NCBI GenBank assembly: GCA_029263395.1
Contig: JAJCXO010000282.1
Span: 1-64,000 of the forward strand
Direction of reading: 5' to 3'
Source of the DNA: Acidobacteriota bacterium
Lineage (GTDB): Bacteria > Acidobacteriota > Thermoanaerobaculia > Multivoradales > J023
DNA: 64,000 bases
Made by a program: the position numbers and the translations under genes. This document shows positions 34,503-42,813 of this stretch, piece by piece. The first letter of the stretch is position 1. Every line of letters begins with the position of its first letter. The notes under the pieces were generated by a model. The model had not been told where the DNA came from and did no database searches. It saw nothing but the letters and a program-made list of their open reading frames with translations.

Positions 34503-34892
34503 ATGCGCTTGAGCGATGCCGAGTGGAAAGTGATGAACGTCGTCTGGGAACACCACCCAGCGGCGGTGCGTGACGTTCTGGAAGCCCTCGAGAGCGACAC
34601 CAGTTGGGCCTATTCGACGGTCAAAACGATGCTCGCCCGGCTGGTGGACAAAGGAGCGCTGTCGGTCCGCAAACGGGGCAACACTAGCCTCTTTGATCCT
34701 CTGGTGAGTCGCCACGAGGCCCGGCGCTCCGCTTTGATGACATTGGCCGAACGTGCTTTTGGTGGCGGCTTCGGATCGCTGGTTCAGCACTTGTTGGCCG
34801 ACGAACATCTGTCTCCCAAAGAGCGTGATGAACTGCGCACCATGCTGTCCGAAGACCAGCAACCCGCAAACGAAGTGGGTGATCCTTCGTGA
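34503..34892 (+). CDS. BlaI/MecI/CopY-family transcriptional repressor
   Basis: A 129-residue winged-helix repressor. It begins MRLSDAEWKVMNVVWEHHPA, the family start, with the recognition helix region TSWAYSTVKTMLARLVDKGAL and the wing SVRKRGNTSLFDP; the C-terminal helices form the dimerisation part. In the family, cleavage by the membrane protease partner releases repression; the cleavable N-F type bond cannot be confirmed. It lies 48 bases after a matching operator, pointing to autoregulation, and overlaps the M56 gene by four bases (GTGA). The ATG at 34503 has AAAGGG eight bases upstream. Confidence 0.95.
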   Translation: MRLSDAEWKVMNVVWEHHPAAVRDVLEALESDTSWAYSTVKTMLARLVDKGALSVRKRGNTSLFDPLVSRHEARRSALMTLAERAFGGGFGSLVQHLLADEHLSPKERDELRTMLSEDQQPANEVGDPS

Positions 34893-36034
34893 GCCTAGGC
34901 CCCGACATCGCACTCATCGAACGGGCGACGGTCCTGTGGTGGAGCTCGATTGCCCCAGTGGCAGCCCAGGCGTTGGTTTTGGTCCCGCTGGTCGCACTCG
35001 TCGATCGACTGCTGCCGCGACGGACCTGGCCGCAGTTGCGAGCGGCACTGTGGTTGTTCGTGATGATCAGGCTGGTCTTACCACCAACCTGGTGGCTGCC
35101 TGTCGGCTTGGCGCCGTGGCAGTCGAACAACCCCTGGCTCAACGCGACGTTTCCCACCCCAGACCTGCCCGGTAGCGTCCTGCAAGCCGATCGGCAACCC
35201 GTGCTGTTCTGGGCTGCTCTGGCCGTTGCCGCCTGGCTGATCGGCGCGCTCACCCTCGCCATCGCGGTTGGCGTGTGGCATCGGCGCGCCAGCTTGGCTT
35301 GGCGCCGTGGCAGTCACACCGATGCGCCGCCCAACTTCCATCCAGTACTCGTCGAGTGTGGTCGACGGTTGAGGCTGTCACGGCTACCCGCCGTGCGATT
35401 CGGCCCGGCGATCGGCTCACCGTTTGTCGCCGGGATCCTGAAGCCGACAATCTACTTGCCGGACGACTTGGTTACGTCGTTGTCCGACGAACAGCTCGAG
35501 CACGTCTTGTTACACGAGCTAGCCCACGTGCGGCGCCGAGACACCTTGATCGCCGCCTGCTGTGCCGCGGTGGCCGTGATCTACTGGTTCCATCCCTTTG
35601 TATGGTGGACTCAACGGCGCCTGCGCGCTCTGCGCGAGCAGTGCTGCGATCAGACGGTTGCGAGAGCACTCGACAACCAAGTCGACGGCTACCGCCGGAC
35701 CCTGCTCTACTTTGCCGCCCAACGTTTCGAACCAGCGGCGGGCGGGTTAGCCTTTCTTCGCCCGGAAAGTTTGCTGATTCTACGCTTGCGACTGCTCGAA
35801 GACTCGTTCGGCCGTCCGTGGCTCCGTCGGCTCACGACGATCGCCATGCTCCTCGCGTTGCTGATCATCAGCCTGCCGACCGCCCAGGCAGCGGACCAAA
35901 CCGCAGCAGCCATCGGTGACGTCATCGATCGACCTCCCGGGTGTCTACCGCTCCGTTACATGGTCCTGAAACGCCTTGCGGAGGAGCAAGCGGCAGCCGC
36001 CGAAAAATCTCCCCCTTCAACCACCGACCCCTAG
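34889..36034 (+). CDS. M56 (BlaR1/MecR1-type) membrane metallopeptidase without sensor domain
   Basis: A 381-residue integral membrane zinc protease that in this family cleaves the partner BlaI-type repressor. Membrane segments are visible at about 22-40, 50-68, 106-128 and 315-333. The zinc site is HELAH at 209-213 on the cytosolic side, with REQCCDQTVA supplying the further acidic ligand. Unlike BlaR1/MecR1 it ends about 50 residues after the last membrane segment and has no penicillin-binding sensor domain, so the signal is not a covalent beta-lactam. A GTG start at 34889 overlaps the repressor gene. Confidence 0.93.
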   Translation: MSLGPDIALIERATVLWWSSIAPVAAQALVLVPLVALVDRLLPRRTWPQLRAALWLFVMIRLVLPPTWWLPVGLAPWQSNNPWLNATFPTPDLPGSVLQADRQPVLFWAALAVAAWLIGALTLAIAVGVWHRRASLAWRRGSHTDAPPNFHPVLVECGRRLRLSRLPAVRFGPAIGSPFVAGILKPTIYLPDDLVTSLSDEQLEHVLLHELAHVRRRDTLIAACCAAVAVIYWFHPFVWWTQRRLRALREQCCDQTVARALDNQVDGYRRTLLYFAAQRFEPAAGGLAFLRPESLLILRLRLLEDSFGRPWLRRLTTIAMLLALLIISLPTAQAADQTAAAIGDVIDRPPGCLPLRYMVLKRLAEEQAAAAEKSPPSTTDP

Positions 36035-36055
36035 CGATCTAACCGAGGAGAGCAG

Positions 36056-36673
36056 ATGAAAACATCCCATCAAAAACACCGTGCCCTGAACCTCCTGTTG
36101 GGCAGCGTTCTCATAACCAGCTCAATTTTTGCCGAGCCCCAGAAGGAGGCCGAAAAGATCGATATGGCCGCGATGATGGCCAAGGCCAAGGTCCTCACTC
36201 AGCCGAGCGAACACCACAACCTCTTGAAACGCTTCCTCGGCACCTGGGATACCGAGCTGAAATTCACCATGCCTGGCATGGACGGGCCGGCCGAAAAAGG
36301 AATCGCCACCTTCAGTTGGTTGATCGAAGGTCGCTGGCTCAAGCAAGAGTCCACGGGGACCATGATGGCGATGCCGAGTGAGGGCTTCATGATCCTCGGC
36401 TACGACAACTTCAAACAGAGTTACGTCACCGTGGGAGTCAGCACTATGGATACTGCCATGTTGACCTCCGAGGGTGATCTCGATCCCAGCGGGGACGCTC
36501 TGATCACCTATGGCACCCTCGACGAATACCTGACCGGAGAGCACGACAAGATGGTCAAGTACATCTGGCGGTTTCAGTCCGCCGACCAAATTATTCTCGA
36601 AGTTCACGATCTTCCGATCGGTGAGCACAACGCCAAAGTGATCGAAGTTAAGTTCAGCCGCCAACGCGGCTGA
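36056..36673 (+). CDS. Secreted DUF1579 family protein
   Basis: A 205-residue exported protein, with a signal peptide at 1-26 (LNLLLGSVLITSSIFA). The rest is DUF1579, a small beta-barrel fold recognised by HHNLLKRFLGTWDTELKF, EGRWLKQE and FMILGYDNFKQSYVTVGV. A GAGGAG lies before the ATG. It is 22 bases after the M56 gene on the same strand and may belong to the BlaI regulon (inference). Biochemical function of the family is unknown; Met-rich stretches (MAAMMAKAK, TMMAMPSEG) are noticeable. Confidence 0.85.
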   Translation: MKTSHQKHRALNLLLGSVLITSSIFAEPQKEAEKIDMAAMMAKAKVLTQPSEHHNLLKRFLGTWDTELKFTMPGMDGPAEKGIATFSWLIEGRWLKQESTGTMMAMPSEGFMILGYDNFKQSYVTVGVSTMDTAMLTSEGDLDPSGDALITYGTLDEYLTGEHDKMVKYIWRFQSADQIILEVHDLPIGEHNAKVIEVKFSRQRG

Positions 36674-36707
36674 ATCCAGGAAACTGAGTCCAAGAAGGAA
36701 AACCACA

Positions 36708-37160
36708 ATGTCCGAAGTCACCCTTAAACAACATATTCAGGCACCCATCGACGAGGTGTTCGCCCGCGCCACCGACTTCCCCAACGCTGCCAACGTGATC
36801 CGCGGCATCGAAAAGCTCGAGATGTTGACCGATGGCCCGGTTGGCACTGGTACCTCCTTTCGAGAAACCCGCGTCATGTTCGGCAAAGAAGCAACCGAGG
36901 ACATGACCGTCCAACGTTTCGAGCCACCACGTCTTTATACGCTGTTCGCTGCCAGCCATGGCAGCGAATACCTGAGCACCTACACCCTTACAGAGCGCGA
37001 CGGCGGCACCGACCTCGAATGGCATTTCGAGGCGACGCCAGTGAGCTTTTTCGCCAAAGTCATGTCGTTCCTCCTCGCCAAGATGATGAGGAAGACCATC
37101 CTCAAGGAATGCTCCAAGGACCTCGACGACTTGCGCGCCGCCATCGAGAAGAGTAATTAG
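36708..37160 (+). CDS. SRPBCC (polyketide cyclase/START-like) family protein
   Basis: A 150-residue START-like fold protein. It opens EVTLKQHIQAPIDEVFARATDFPNA in the usual way (only part shown: HIQAPIDEVFARATD), and has GTSFRETRVMFGKE and TYTLTERDGGTDLEWHFEA. Members bind hydrophobic ligands or act as cyclases; no ligand can be named. AAGGA lies a short distance before the ATG. It follows the DUF1579 gene by 34 bases, so the BlaI-led group may have four genes. Its TAG stop lies inside the terminal repeat of MITE-like copy B. Confidence 0.85.
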   Translation: MSEVTLKQHIQAPIDEVFARATDFPNAANVIRGIEKLEMLTDGPVGTGTSFRETRVMFGKEATEDMTVQRFEPPRLYTLFAASHGSEYLSTYTLTERDGGTDLEWHFEATPVSFFAKVMSFLLAKMMRKTILKECSKDLDDLRAAIEKSN

Positions 37161-37381
37161 CTAGATCCCGTCCAAGAACGCGTCGAGAGTTCGGTCGGCC
37201 TTGTGGGCTGCGCAGCAGCTCCGGGAACTCGCCGGCTCTCTTGCGGTATGCCTAAGTTCATTTGGTGCCAACGGATACGAGATGCCAACGGGTGCGACGC
37301 TCAAACAGGCTCGCTGCTTGCTCGCTCCACAAGACCTCCCTCACTGAGCCGAGAATGGCAAACCTGGACGAGATCTAGCTA
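37158..37381. mobile_element. CTAG-bounded MITE-like element, copy B (best-preserved ends)
   Basis: About 224 bases with 17-bp terminal inverted repeats: TAGCTAGATCCCGTCCA at 37158-37174 and TGGACGAGATCTAGCTA at 37365-37381, one mismatch apart when inverted. CTAG stands at both ends inside these, as a target duplication would. The interior matches copies A and C (GAGAGTTCGGTCGGCC, CCAACGGATACGAGATGCCA, CTCGCTGCTTGCTCGCTCCA) and codes for nothing. The first three bases are the stop codon of the SRPBCC gene. Confidence 0.8.
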
Positions 37382-37526
37382 GCCCAGAGCCCCTACGCTG
37401 ACCACCCGGATCTGGCACCAAGCTTGCTATATTTGAGCTGTTGCGAGGCTCTATTCCGCTCCGGTCGTCCCGTCGTGTGGGCTGGCGACCTCAGGAGAGA
37501 ACAAGGCTGTCCCCGGATTGCAGCGT

Positions 37527-38339
37527 ATGACGCTCGGTATCAACGATCAACCAGCCAGCTGCGTACTACAACGCCGTCGCCTTGGGTTGATGGTAGCGAT
37601 GTTCTGCCTGATCGTCGGGTTGCCTGCCGCGGCTCCATCCGCCTTGGTGTCCGAAGCGACCATCGCCCGTGAAGCGGAGTACGCATTCGAACAAATGAAA
37701 GCGCGCCTACCGATTTCGAAGGACATCGCCGCCAAGGACTATGTGTCCTGCGTCGCCGGCATGCTGATCGCGCAACTCGACGAGCCCTACCGCAGCCTGG
37801 ATTGGGAGATCGAGCTGTTCGACCTGCGGGCCGCCAACGCCTTCGCCATGCCCGGCGGCAAAATAGGTGTGTATACCGGGATCTTCGGCGTTGCCGACAA
37901 CCAAGACAGCCTGGCGGCGGTGATCGGTCACGAGATTGTCCACGTCGTCGCTCAGCATTCGTTGAAGCGAGCCCGCAAGCAGGTCCGCAATCGTCTCCTG
38001 GTCGCCGCAACAACCAGGTTTCTCGGCGGCGGAACGGGTACCGCCACCGCCCTCGGTCTGGGAGCGGAACTCGGACTGAGCCGGCCGTACGATCGCAAAC
38101 AAGAATCACGGGCCGACGCCGAGGGCCTCGGGCTGATGGCGGATGCCGGCTTCAATCCCCTGGCCAGCATCCAGTTGTGGAAGAACATGACGAAGAAGAA
38201 CCCCGCTTCGCCGCCGGAGTTTCTTTCGACCCATCCCGACCCGGACCACCGCATCGACGACCTGATCGCACAGCTCGCCACCTCTCTCACCCGCTATAAC
38301 GCTGCCGTCAATGCGGGTCGGGTTCCACAATGTGAATGA
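37527..38339 (+). CDS. M48-family metalloprotease, exported
   Basis: A 270-residue zinc peptidase of the BepA/LoiP/Oma1-like M48 group. The zinc site is HEIVH at 135-139 (GHEIVHVVAQHS), with the third ligand in QESRADAEGLGLM (about 192-204). The strand motif FAMPGGKIGVYTGIF is diagnostic. A hydrophobic segment at 20-38 (LMVAMFCLIVGLPAAAPSAL) acts as signal or anchor, so the enzyme is probably periplasmic. No TPR domain follows, unlike BepA. The ATG at 37527 was chosen; a TTG three codons earlier is possible. In E. coli relatives degrade misassembled outer-membrane proteins. Confidence 0.92.
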   Translation: MTLGINDQPASCVLQRRRLGLMVAMFCLIVGLPAAAPSALVSEATIAREAEYAFEQMKARLPISKDIAAKDYVSCVAGMLIAQLDEPYRSLDWEIELFDLRAANAFAMPGGKIGVYTGIFGVADNQDSLAAVIGHEIVHVVAQHSLKRARKQVRNRLLVAATTRFLGGGTGTATALGLGAELGLSRPYDRKQESRADAEGLGLMADAGFNPLASIQLWKNMTKKNPASPPEFLSTHPDPDHRIDDLIAQLATSLTRYNAAVNAGRVPQCE

Positions 38340-38364
38340 CGTGGCCCTATCGATGAACCACCGT

Positions 38365-38432
38365 TTCCAAGCGGCCTGCTGTTCCCGAGCGACCTACTGT
38401 TCTCGAGCGACCTACTGTTCGATCGACCCCTG
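38365..38432. repeat. 18-bp tandem array downstream of the M48 gene
   Basis: Units TTCCAAGCGGCCTGCTG, TTCCCGAGCGACCTACTG, TTCTCGAGCGACCTACTG and a shortened TTCGATCGACCCCTG follow one another from 38365. The two central copies differ by one base. It lies in the 179-base convergent gap between the M48 gene and the hydroxylase gene; the rest of that gap shows nothing recognisable. Confidence 0.8.
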
Positions 38433-38518
38433 TTCCTGGACGGCAGAGGAGTCAAATAGACCAACTATTTAACTCGGTTTAAGGTCTGCAATTTTTCCCC
38501 GGCCGGGACGCCGTAAAC

Positions 38519-39400
38519 TCAATCTCGATCCGAGCCCCGGATACCGTGCAGACTCTGGCCCACAAACGTCTTTGGGAAGGTCTCGATCCCCGGGAAACCG
38601 AGCTCGATGTCACGACCGTCCTCCGGAATACACGCCGTGCCAAAGAGGTAGTCCCAAACACTCAGCGTGAGCCCGAAGTTCATGCCGTGATCGCGACCCT
38701 CGGGCCACTCCTTGACGTGATGCCAAATGTGCATCTGCGGGTTGTTGAAGAGGTACTTCAACGGCCCTAAATTGAGGCGCCAATTCGAATGATTGAAGTG
38801 CCCAACCGCCAGGGTGAAGATGTGGACGACAAAAAAGTCATCGATACCGAAACCGATCATCGCCAACGGTATGTACTCGAGGGTGCGATAGGCCACGGTC
38901 TCCATCCAGTGGTAACGCAGGTGGGCCGCAAATCCCATTTGCTCCACGGAGTGGTGGACTTTGTGGAACTCCCACAGAAACGGCACTCGGTGGAGTAAAC
39001 GGTGGGTGTTCCACTGCACAAAATCACGGACCACAAAGAGGGTCAGTAGTTGCAACCAACCTGGCCAGGACTGGATCTCGATCGCCACCAGATTCTCGAC
39101 GCCGACTGATCGCAGCAGATCGCGAAACAGCGTCACGACGACATCGGAGGCTGCGTTGTAGATCAGCAGCGAAAAGAAGAAAAAATTGAAGAACATGTAG
39201 AAGGCGTCGAGCCAAAAATCCTTACGGAATCTTGGCTGATTTGGCCTCCAGGGTCGCAGTACCTCGAGCACGAAGAAGAACAGAGAGATCACAACCAGCC
39301 AGACCAGGTAACTCCCCCAATGGGGATGGGTCAGCTCCGCCCACAGATAGTTGGCGTAGTTCCTGTAGCCATCGAGAAAAATTTCGCCGTACTTCTGCAT
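38519..39400 (-). CDS. Sterol desaturase/fatty-acid hydroxylase family membrane di-iron protein
   Basis: A 293-residue membrane protein of the fatty acid hydroxylase superfamily. Membrane segments lie at about 25-48 and 60-90 and in the middle. The di-iron histidine boxes are NTHRLLHRVP, EFHKVHHSVEQMG and MHIWHHVKEW, in the canonical H-x3-H, H-x2-HH order. The oxygen-dependent reaction hydroxylates or desaturates a lipid; the substrate is unknown. The ATG at 39400 is preferred over a GTG 45 bases upstream because the intervening residues do not match the family. Confidence 0.93.
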   Translation of the reverse strand: MQKYGEIFLDGYRNYANYLWAELTHPHWGSYLVWLVVISLFFFVLEVLRPWRPNQPRFRKDFWLDAFYMFFNFFFFSLLIYNAASDVVVTLFRDLLRSVGVENLVAIEIQSWPGWLQLLTLFVVRDFVQWNTHRLLHRVPFLWEFHKVHHSVEQMGFAAHLRYHWMETVAYRTLEYIPLAMIGFGIDDFFVVHIFTLAVGHFNHSNWRLNLGPLKYLFNNPQMHIWHHVKEWPEGRDHGMNFGLTLSVWDYLFGTACIPEDGRDIELGFPGIETFPKTFVGQSLHGIRGSDRD

Positions 39401-39552
39401 GATCTCGTGACCTCTACCGGTGGCTCTCGCGAAGCGACATACCACACGAGACTGCGAAGCGCCTGCCAGCAGAGGCGCACGCTAGCCCGGACTCCTCACC
39501 AACTCCATTCATCAAAGGCCCCGCTGCAAGGAGGCTTGGGAGAAGGGCGGAC

Positions 39553-40368
39553 TTAGAACTCTACGAACCGCAAAAAGAAAGTGGATGGATTGAGCTGTCC
39601 AGAAGCCAACAGATTGGCCCGCTCCGGAGTGAGGATGAACTGGCCAGCCAGCGCCTGGGACTCGTTCATCAACAACAACTCGAAAGCGGCAACATCGCGC
39701 GGGAAACGCTCGTGGATCTGGACCAAACCGTTGGCTGAATCCTGCAACGCCTTGAAGACCGAGGCTTCGGACGCTGCGACGATCTCGATCAACGGCCGAT
39801 CAGACTCGGTCCCTTGATAGATCCGCACGCGATCAATCCCTTGGCCTTTGAGGTAACCCAGCACCTCGGTCGTGATCTCGGTGTTCGGATAGGGCTTGCG
39901 ACGAAGCGCCAGCAGGTCGATGAATCCGGCCGGGGTTGTCGGAGGCCCGTCGTCGGCGGAGGCTGAGGCCTCGGGATTCCGTCTCCGGACTTCGGGCAAT
40001 GCCAGGCTACGGCCAGAGATGAACTCACCAAAGCCGGCATCTTCGTCCTCGATCTCGACATTCTTCGCCAACAGTTTTGGGCCACCCACACCTTCGAGCA
40101 GCTTGGCGTTGCCGTAGTCGACCACGTTGACCGCATCGGTTTTCTCAAAGTCGATCAGTGCAGCATCATAAGACGCTTCGGTACCGCTAGGCAGGATCAG
40201 AATCGCCTTGTCCCCTTCGATGCGATACTTCGACTTCGTGGTGAGCTGCGAGCCGTCCTTCAAGAACACAATGTAGCCCCAAACCGGCGGACTCACCAGC
40301 AAGAACATCGCTGCCGCTACGATCCACCGGATCGGCGAAAGACGGTGCTTCCGCGTAAGACGGTGCAT
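39553..40368 (-). CDS. Exported protein of unknown function
   Basis: About 271 residues from the ATG at 40368; a longer frame reaches 40404. The N-terminus is basic with a signal-like segment (WIVAAAMFLLVSPPVWG), then a compact beta motif YIVFLKDGSQLTTKSKYR and GDKAILILPSGTEASYDAALIDF, which I associate with exported acidobacterial proteins that have no assigned function. A disordered Pro/Ser linker near 135 separates a C-terminal domain with IDRVRIYQGTESDRPLIEIVAA and FPRDVAAFELLLMNES. The first residues are six-residue repeats (HRLTRK/HRLSPI) from an 18-bp array. Confidence 0.6.
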   Translation of the reverse strand: MHRLTRKHRLSPIRWIVAAAMFLLVSPPVWGYIVFLKDGSQLTTKSKYRIEGDKAILILPSGTEASYDAALIDFEKTDAVNVVDYGNAKLLEGVGGPKLLAKNVEIEDEDAGFGEFISGRSLALPEVRRRNPEASASADDGPPTTPAGFIDLLALRRKPYPNTEITTEVLGYLKGQGIDRVRIYQGTESDRPLIEIVAASEASVFKALQDSANGLVQIHERFPRDVAAFELLLMNESQALAGQFILTPERANLLASGQLNPSTFFLRFVEF

Positions 40369-40386
40369 CGGTGAAAGACCGTAACC
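40333..40386. repeat. 18-bp tandem array spanning a gene start
   Basis: Three units, CGGCGAAAGACGGTGCTT, CCGCGTAAGACGGTGCAT and CGGTGAAAGACCGTAACC, at 40333, 40351 and 40369. The preferred ATG (40368) of the exported-protein gene lies at a unit border, so the array covers the first codons and the leader. Confidence 0.75.
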
Positions 40387-40635
40387 ATAACGGGATCGAC
40401 TCATGAATCACTCCTCGAGTGTTTGACCTGAACCTTTGACCGAAGCTGGGGAAACCTCCACGACGCGCTCGCCAGGCGTCTTGGTGTTCACGGCAGCGTC
40501 TTGTGTTCAAGGTAATGCCTCGCCGTGGACCCAACCAACGATGCCCACCTCTTGTATGATAGCGCGAGTTGCGCCGCCCCCCCAAGCACTCGATCGATCC
40601 GTTCGACTTTCGACCCACCCTTCGAAAACCTGACG

Positions 40636-41940
40636 ATGGAGCGTAAGCTTCTCCAACGCCGCATTCCTCTGACCTGGGCGATCGCCTGGCGCTACATGCG
40701 CGGGGAGCGCAGCCAGATCCTGTCGTCCACGGCCTGGGCAGCGTTCATCGCCACCGCTCTCGGAGTTACGGCGATGGTCATCGCCATGGCGATGATGACC
40801 GGCTACACCGAGGATCTACAGCGTAAGTTGATCGGGCTGCAGGGTGAAGTGATCGCATCGCCATTGGTCAAAGGCGGCTTCGATCAAGACTCCGAGCTGC
40901 TCGAGCAGGCGGGTGAGATTCCTGGGATTGCTCGTATGGGCCGGGTCGCCTATGGCGAAGGCTCAATCTCGAGCACCAACCAGCCGGACGCTATCAGCGT
41001 CGTATTACGCGGCGTCGAGCCCGCCGAGTCCGAAGCGGCACAACCAACGACCGATCAAGCTGGAATCGATCCTGCGCTAGATCCGGTGCCAGCTGCTTCG
41101 GAACTTTTTGCCCCTGACCCCAAAGCGCTCGCTGCCGACGCCAAGGGGGTCCCGGGTGTGCTCCTCGGTAAGGAGCTTCAGCGCCAACTCGATGCGAAGG
41201 CGGGCGATATCCTGCGCCTGGTGGTCCTCGACCTCGGAGGACGTCGGCCGCGTTTTCGCTATCGCAGTGTGCGTGTCGGTGGCACGTTTGCTACCGGCTT
41301 CGCCGAGTTTGATGCCAGTTGGATACTCCTCGACCGCAACGTGCTGACCACAGCTCGGGGAGAAACCGGCCTCGATGTGATGGAGTTCAAGCTTGTCGAT
41401 CCCGCCGACACTGAATCGATCGCACAACAGATCGAAACGACTCTCGGCGAAGAATGGATTGTCCAGCGCTGGCAGAAGATCAACCAACAACTGTTTGCAG
41501 CGCTCAAGCTTCAGGAAGGTCTGTTGTTCTTGGTGCTGGGATTGATTGTCCTGGTCTCGACGTTCAATGTCTCGTCGACCCTGATCATTCTGGTGCGCGA
41601 GCGACTGCGGGATGTCGGCGTGCTGGGTTCGCTCGGCTTGGGGCCACGCCAGCTGTGGTGGATCTTTGCCCTCTACGGTCTCAGCCTCGGCGGGCTGGGT
41701 ACGTTGGCCGGTGTGTTGGTTGGAGGTGGCGCAGCCTGGCTGATCACCGAGCTCGAGTTGGTGAGCTTCGGACCCGAGATTGCCGCCATCTACTTCATCG
41801 ATTCGGTGCCCTTCCGAGTCGAGTTTTTCGATGTTTTTGCTATTGTGACATTCGCATTGACCGTCACCTTGGTGGCCAGTGCACTGCCAGCACTACGTGC
41901 TGCACGGATTCGGCCGTCGCTAGCCCTGCGGGACGAATGA
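40636..41940 (+). CDS. ABC transporter permease, LolC/LolE (FtsX) type
   Basis: A 434-residue inner-membrane permease of the lipoprotein-releasing LolCE family. The N-terminal AIAWRYMRGERSQILSSTAW followed by the helix FIATALGVTAMVIAMAMMTG is typical of LolC/E. A large periplasmic domain spans about 65-300, and three C-terminal helices include LFLVLGLIVLVSTFNVSSTLIIL, ending ALRAARIRPSLALRDE. The ATG at 40636 was chosen from homology; no strong ribosome binding site is seen. No LolD-type ATPase is adjacent, so the ATPase must come from elsewhere. Confidence 0.88.
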   Translation: MERKLLQRRIPLTWAIAWRYMRGERSQILSSTAWAAFIATALGVTAMVIAMAMMTGYTEDLQRKLIGLQGEVIASPLVKGGFDQDSELLEQAGEIPGIARMGRVAYGEGSISSTNQPDAISVVLRGVEPAESEAAQPTTDQAGIDPALDPVPAASELFAPDPKALAADAKGVPGVLLGKELQRQLDAKAGDILRLVVLDLGGRRPRFRYRSVRVGGTFATGFAEFDASWILLDRNVLTTARGETGLDVMEFKLVDPADTESIAQQIETTLGEEWIVQRWQKINQQLFAALKLQEGLLFLVLGLIVLVSTFNVSSTLIILVRERLRDVGVLGSLGLGPRQLWWIFALYGLSLGGLGTLAGVLVGGGAAWLITELELVSFGPEIAAIYFIDSVPFRVEFFDVFAIVTFALTVTLVASALPALRAARIRPSLALRDE

Positions 41941-42390
41941 GGCCCTCGTTTGCTTGCTAAAGAAGCCCTTATAACGGCCGAAGGGGACCGAAAATCGGTC
42001 CCCTTGGTGTATAGGTCGCGCGGCCAGAAGGCCGTGGATAGGTAGGATATGTGATGAGAACGGAGCTTATTTTCTGTATCTTGCTCCGCCAGTGGCGCTC
42101 AGTTGAACCGGATCACGGATGTGAACCGTCGAGCTCCGGCGGGAATGGGTTGTTGTCTAGCAACCCTCTCTCAATGTATACATACGTCGCTAACAACAAA
42201 TTCGTTTCATAGAATATGGGGAAATCGGCATTTTTCACCCCGGTCGGGGTAGATGCCCTTGCTGACGACACCGGAAGCTGGTTTCGGGGGGCGAGCTGGC
42301 AGGTTCAGGGACGAATTTGAGCTGTCATCCAGCCACCGTGCAACAGCTCCGGCTCGGAGCGACCTTCCCGACGGCAAGATTTTTCTGATC
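41941..42390. other. Intergenic region with a strong hairpin
   Basis: About 450 bases between the LolCE-type gene and the small Cys-rich protein. Apart from the hairpin at 41981-42005 I see no gene or RNA. A frame from 42253 runs into the next gene but has no resemblance before its ATG at 42391. Around 42185-42225 an AT-rich patch (CAACAAATTCGTTTCATAGAATATG) may hold the promoter of the downstream gene; I show it only as a suggestion. Confidence 0.45.
41981..42005 (+). terminator. Strong hairpin terminator after the LolCE-type gene
   Basis: AAGGGGACCGA (41981-41991) and TCGGTCCCCTT (41995-42005) form a perfect 11-bp stem with an AAA loop, 40 bases after the stop codon. No long T-run follows on the plus strand. 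Confidence 0.65.
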
Positions 42391-42624
42391 ATGGCACTAC
42401 GTACCCCTCCCCCTAGCCCCGAAGATCGCGCTGAAGTCACCAGACGAGCAGGCCTGTGTGCCGCTTGTGCAAATCTGCAAGTGCTGCGTTCCAAGCGTAG
42501 TGTTTTTGTGCGCTGTAGCCTGGCAGACAGCGACCCTGCTTTTCCTCGCTACCCGCAACTGCCGATCTATCGTTGCCTGGGTTTTCGAGCCGTCGAACCG
42601 GAAGCCGAGGAAGGGGAGCGCTGA
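42391..42624 (+). CDS. Small conserved Cys-rich (zinc-ribbon-like) protein
   Basis: A 77-residue protein with Cys in GLCAACANLQ, a Ser/Arg/Val-rich strand RSKRSVFVRCSLA, then DPAFPRYPQLPIYRCLGF. The order CxxC ... C ... FPxYPxLPxxxC resembles small conserved hypothetical proteins of Acidobacteriota and other environmental bacteria; four Cys could bind zinc (inference). I start it at the ATG at 42391; the longer frame upstream lacks this pattern. Its TGA is directly followed by a CTAG-bounded repeat fragment. Confidence 0.65.
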   Translation: MALRTPPPSPEDRAEVTRRAGLCAACANLQVLRSKRSVFVRCSLADSDPAFPRYPQLPIYRCLGFRAVEPEAEEGER

Positions 42625-42811
42625 CTAGATTGCATCCGGAAACCCATTTCTCGCCTCCCAGGGAGCCCCCTGTGGGGCGAACACGCGGCGAGCATGTATG
42701 AGCAAGAGAATAGCCCCTAGTTCTCCAAGCGATTGGAACCAATAGGGTTGGCGAACGTTAGAGCATCGAAGGGGGGGGCGACCGGACAACCCACGTTCTT
42801 GGACGGGACCT
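42625..42811. mobile_element. Diverged fragments of the CTAG-bounded repeat (copies D and E)
   Basis: Two pieces in the gap between two convergent genes. The first (42625-42720) begins CTAGATTGCATCC right after a TGA stop and ends in CTAG; inside, GGGCGAACACGCGGCGAGCA with TGTATGAGC resembles the GAGCGAGCAAGCAGCGAGCG, TGTTTGAGC part of copy A in reverse order. The second (about 42783-42811), read on the minus strand, gives GTCCCGTCCAAGAACG then GGTTGTCCGG. It thereby matches the short derivative at 16313, and starts right after the TAG of the DUF1579-like gene. Confidence 0.6.
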
Positions 42812-42813
42812 GA

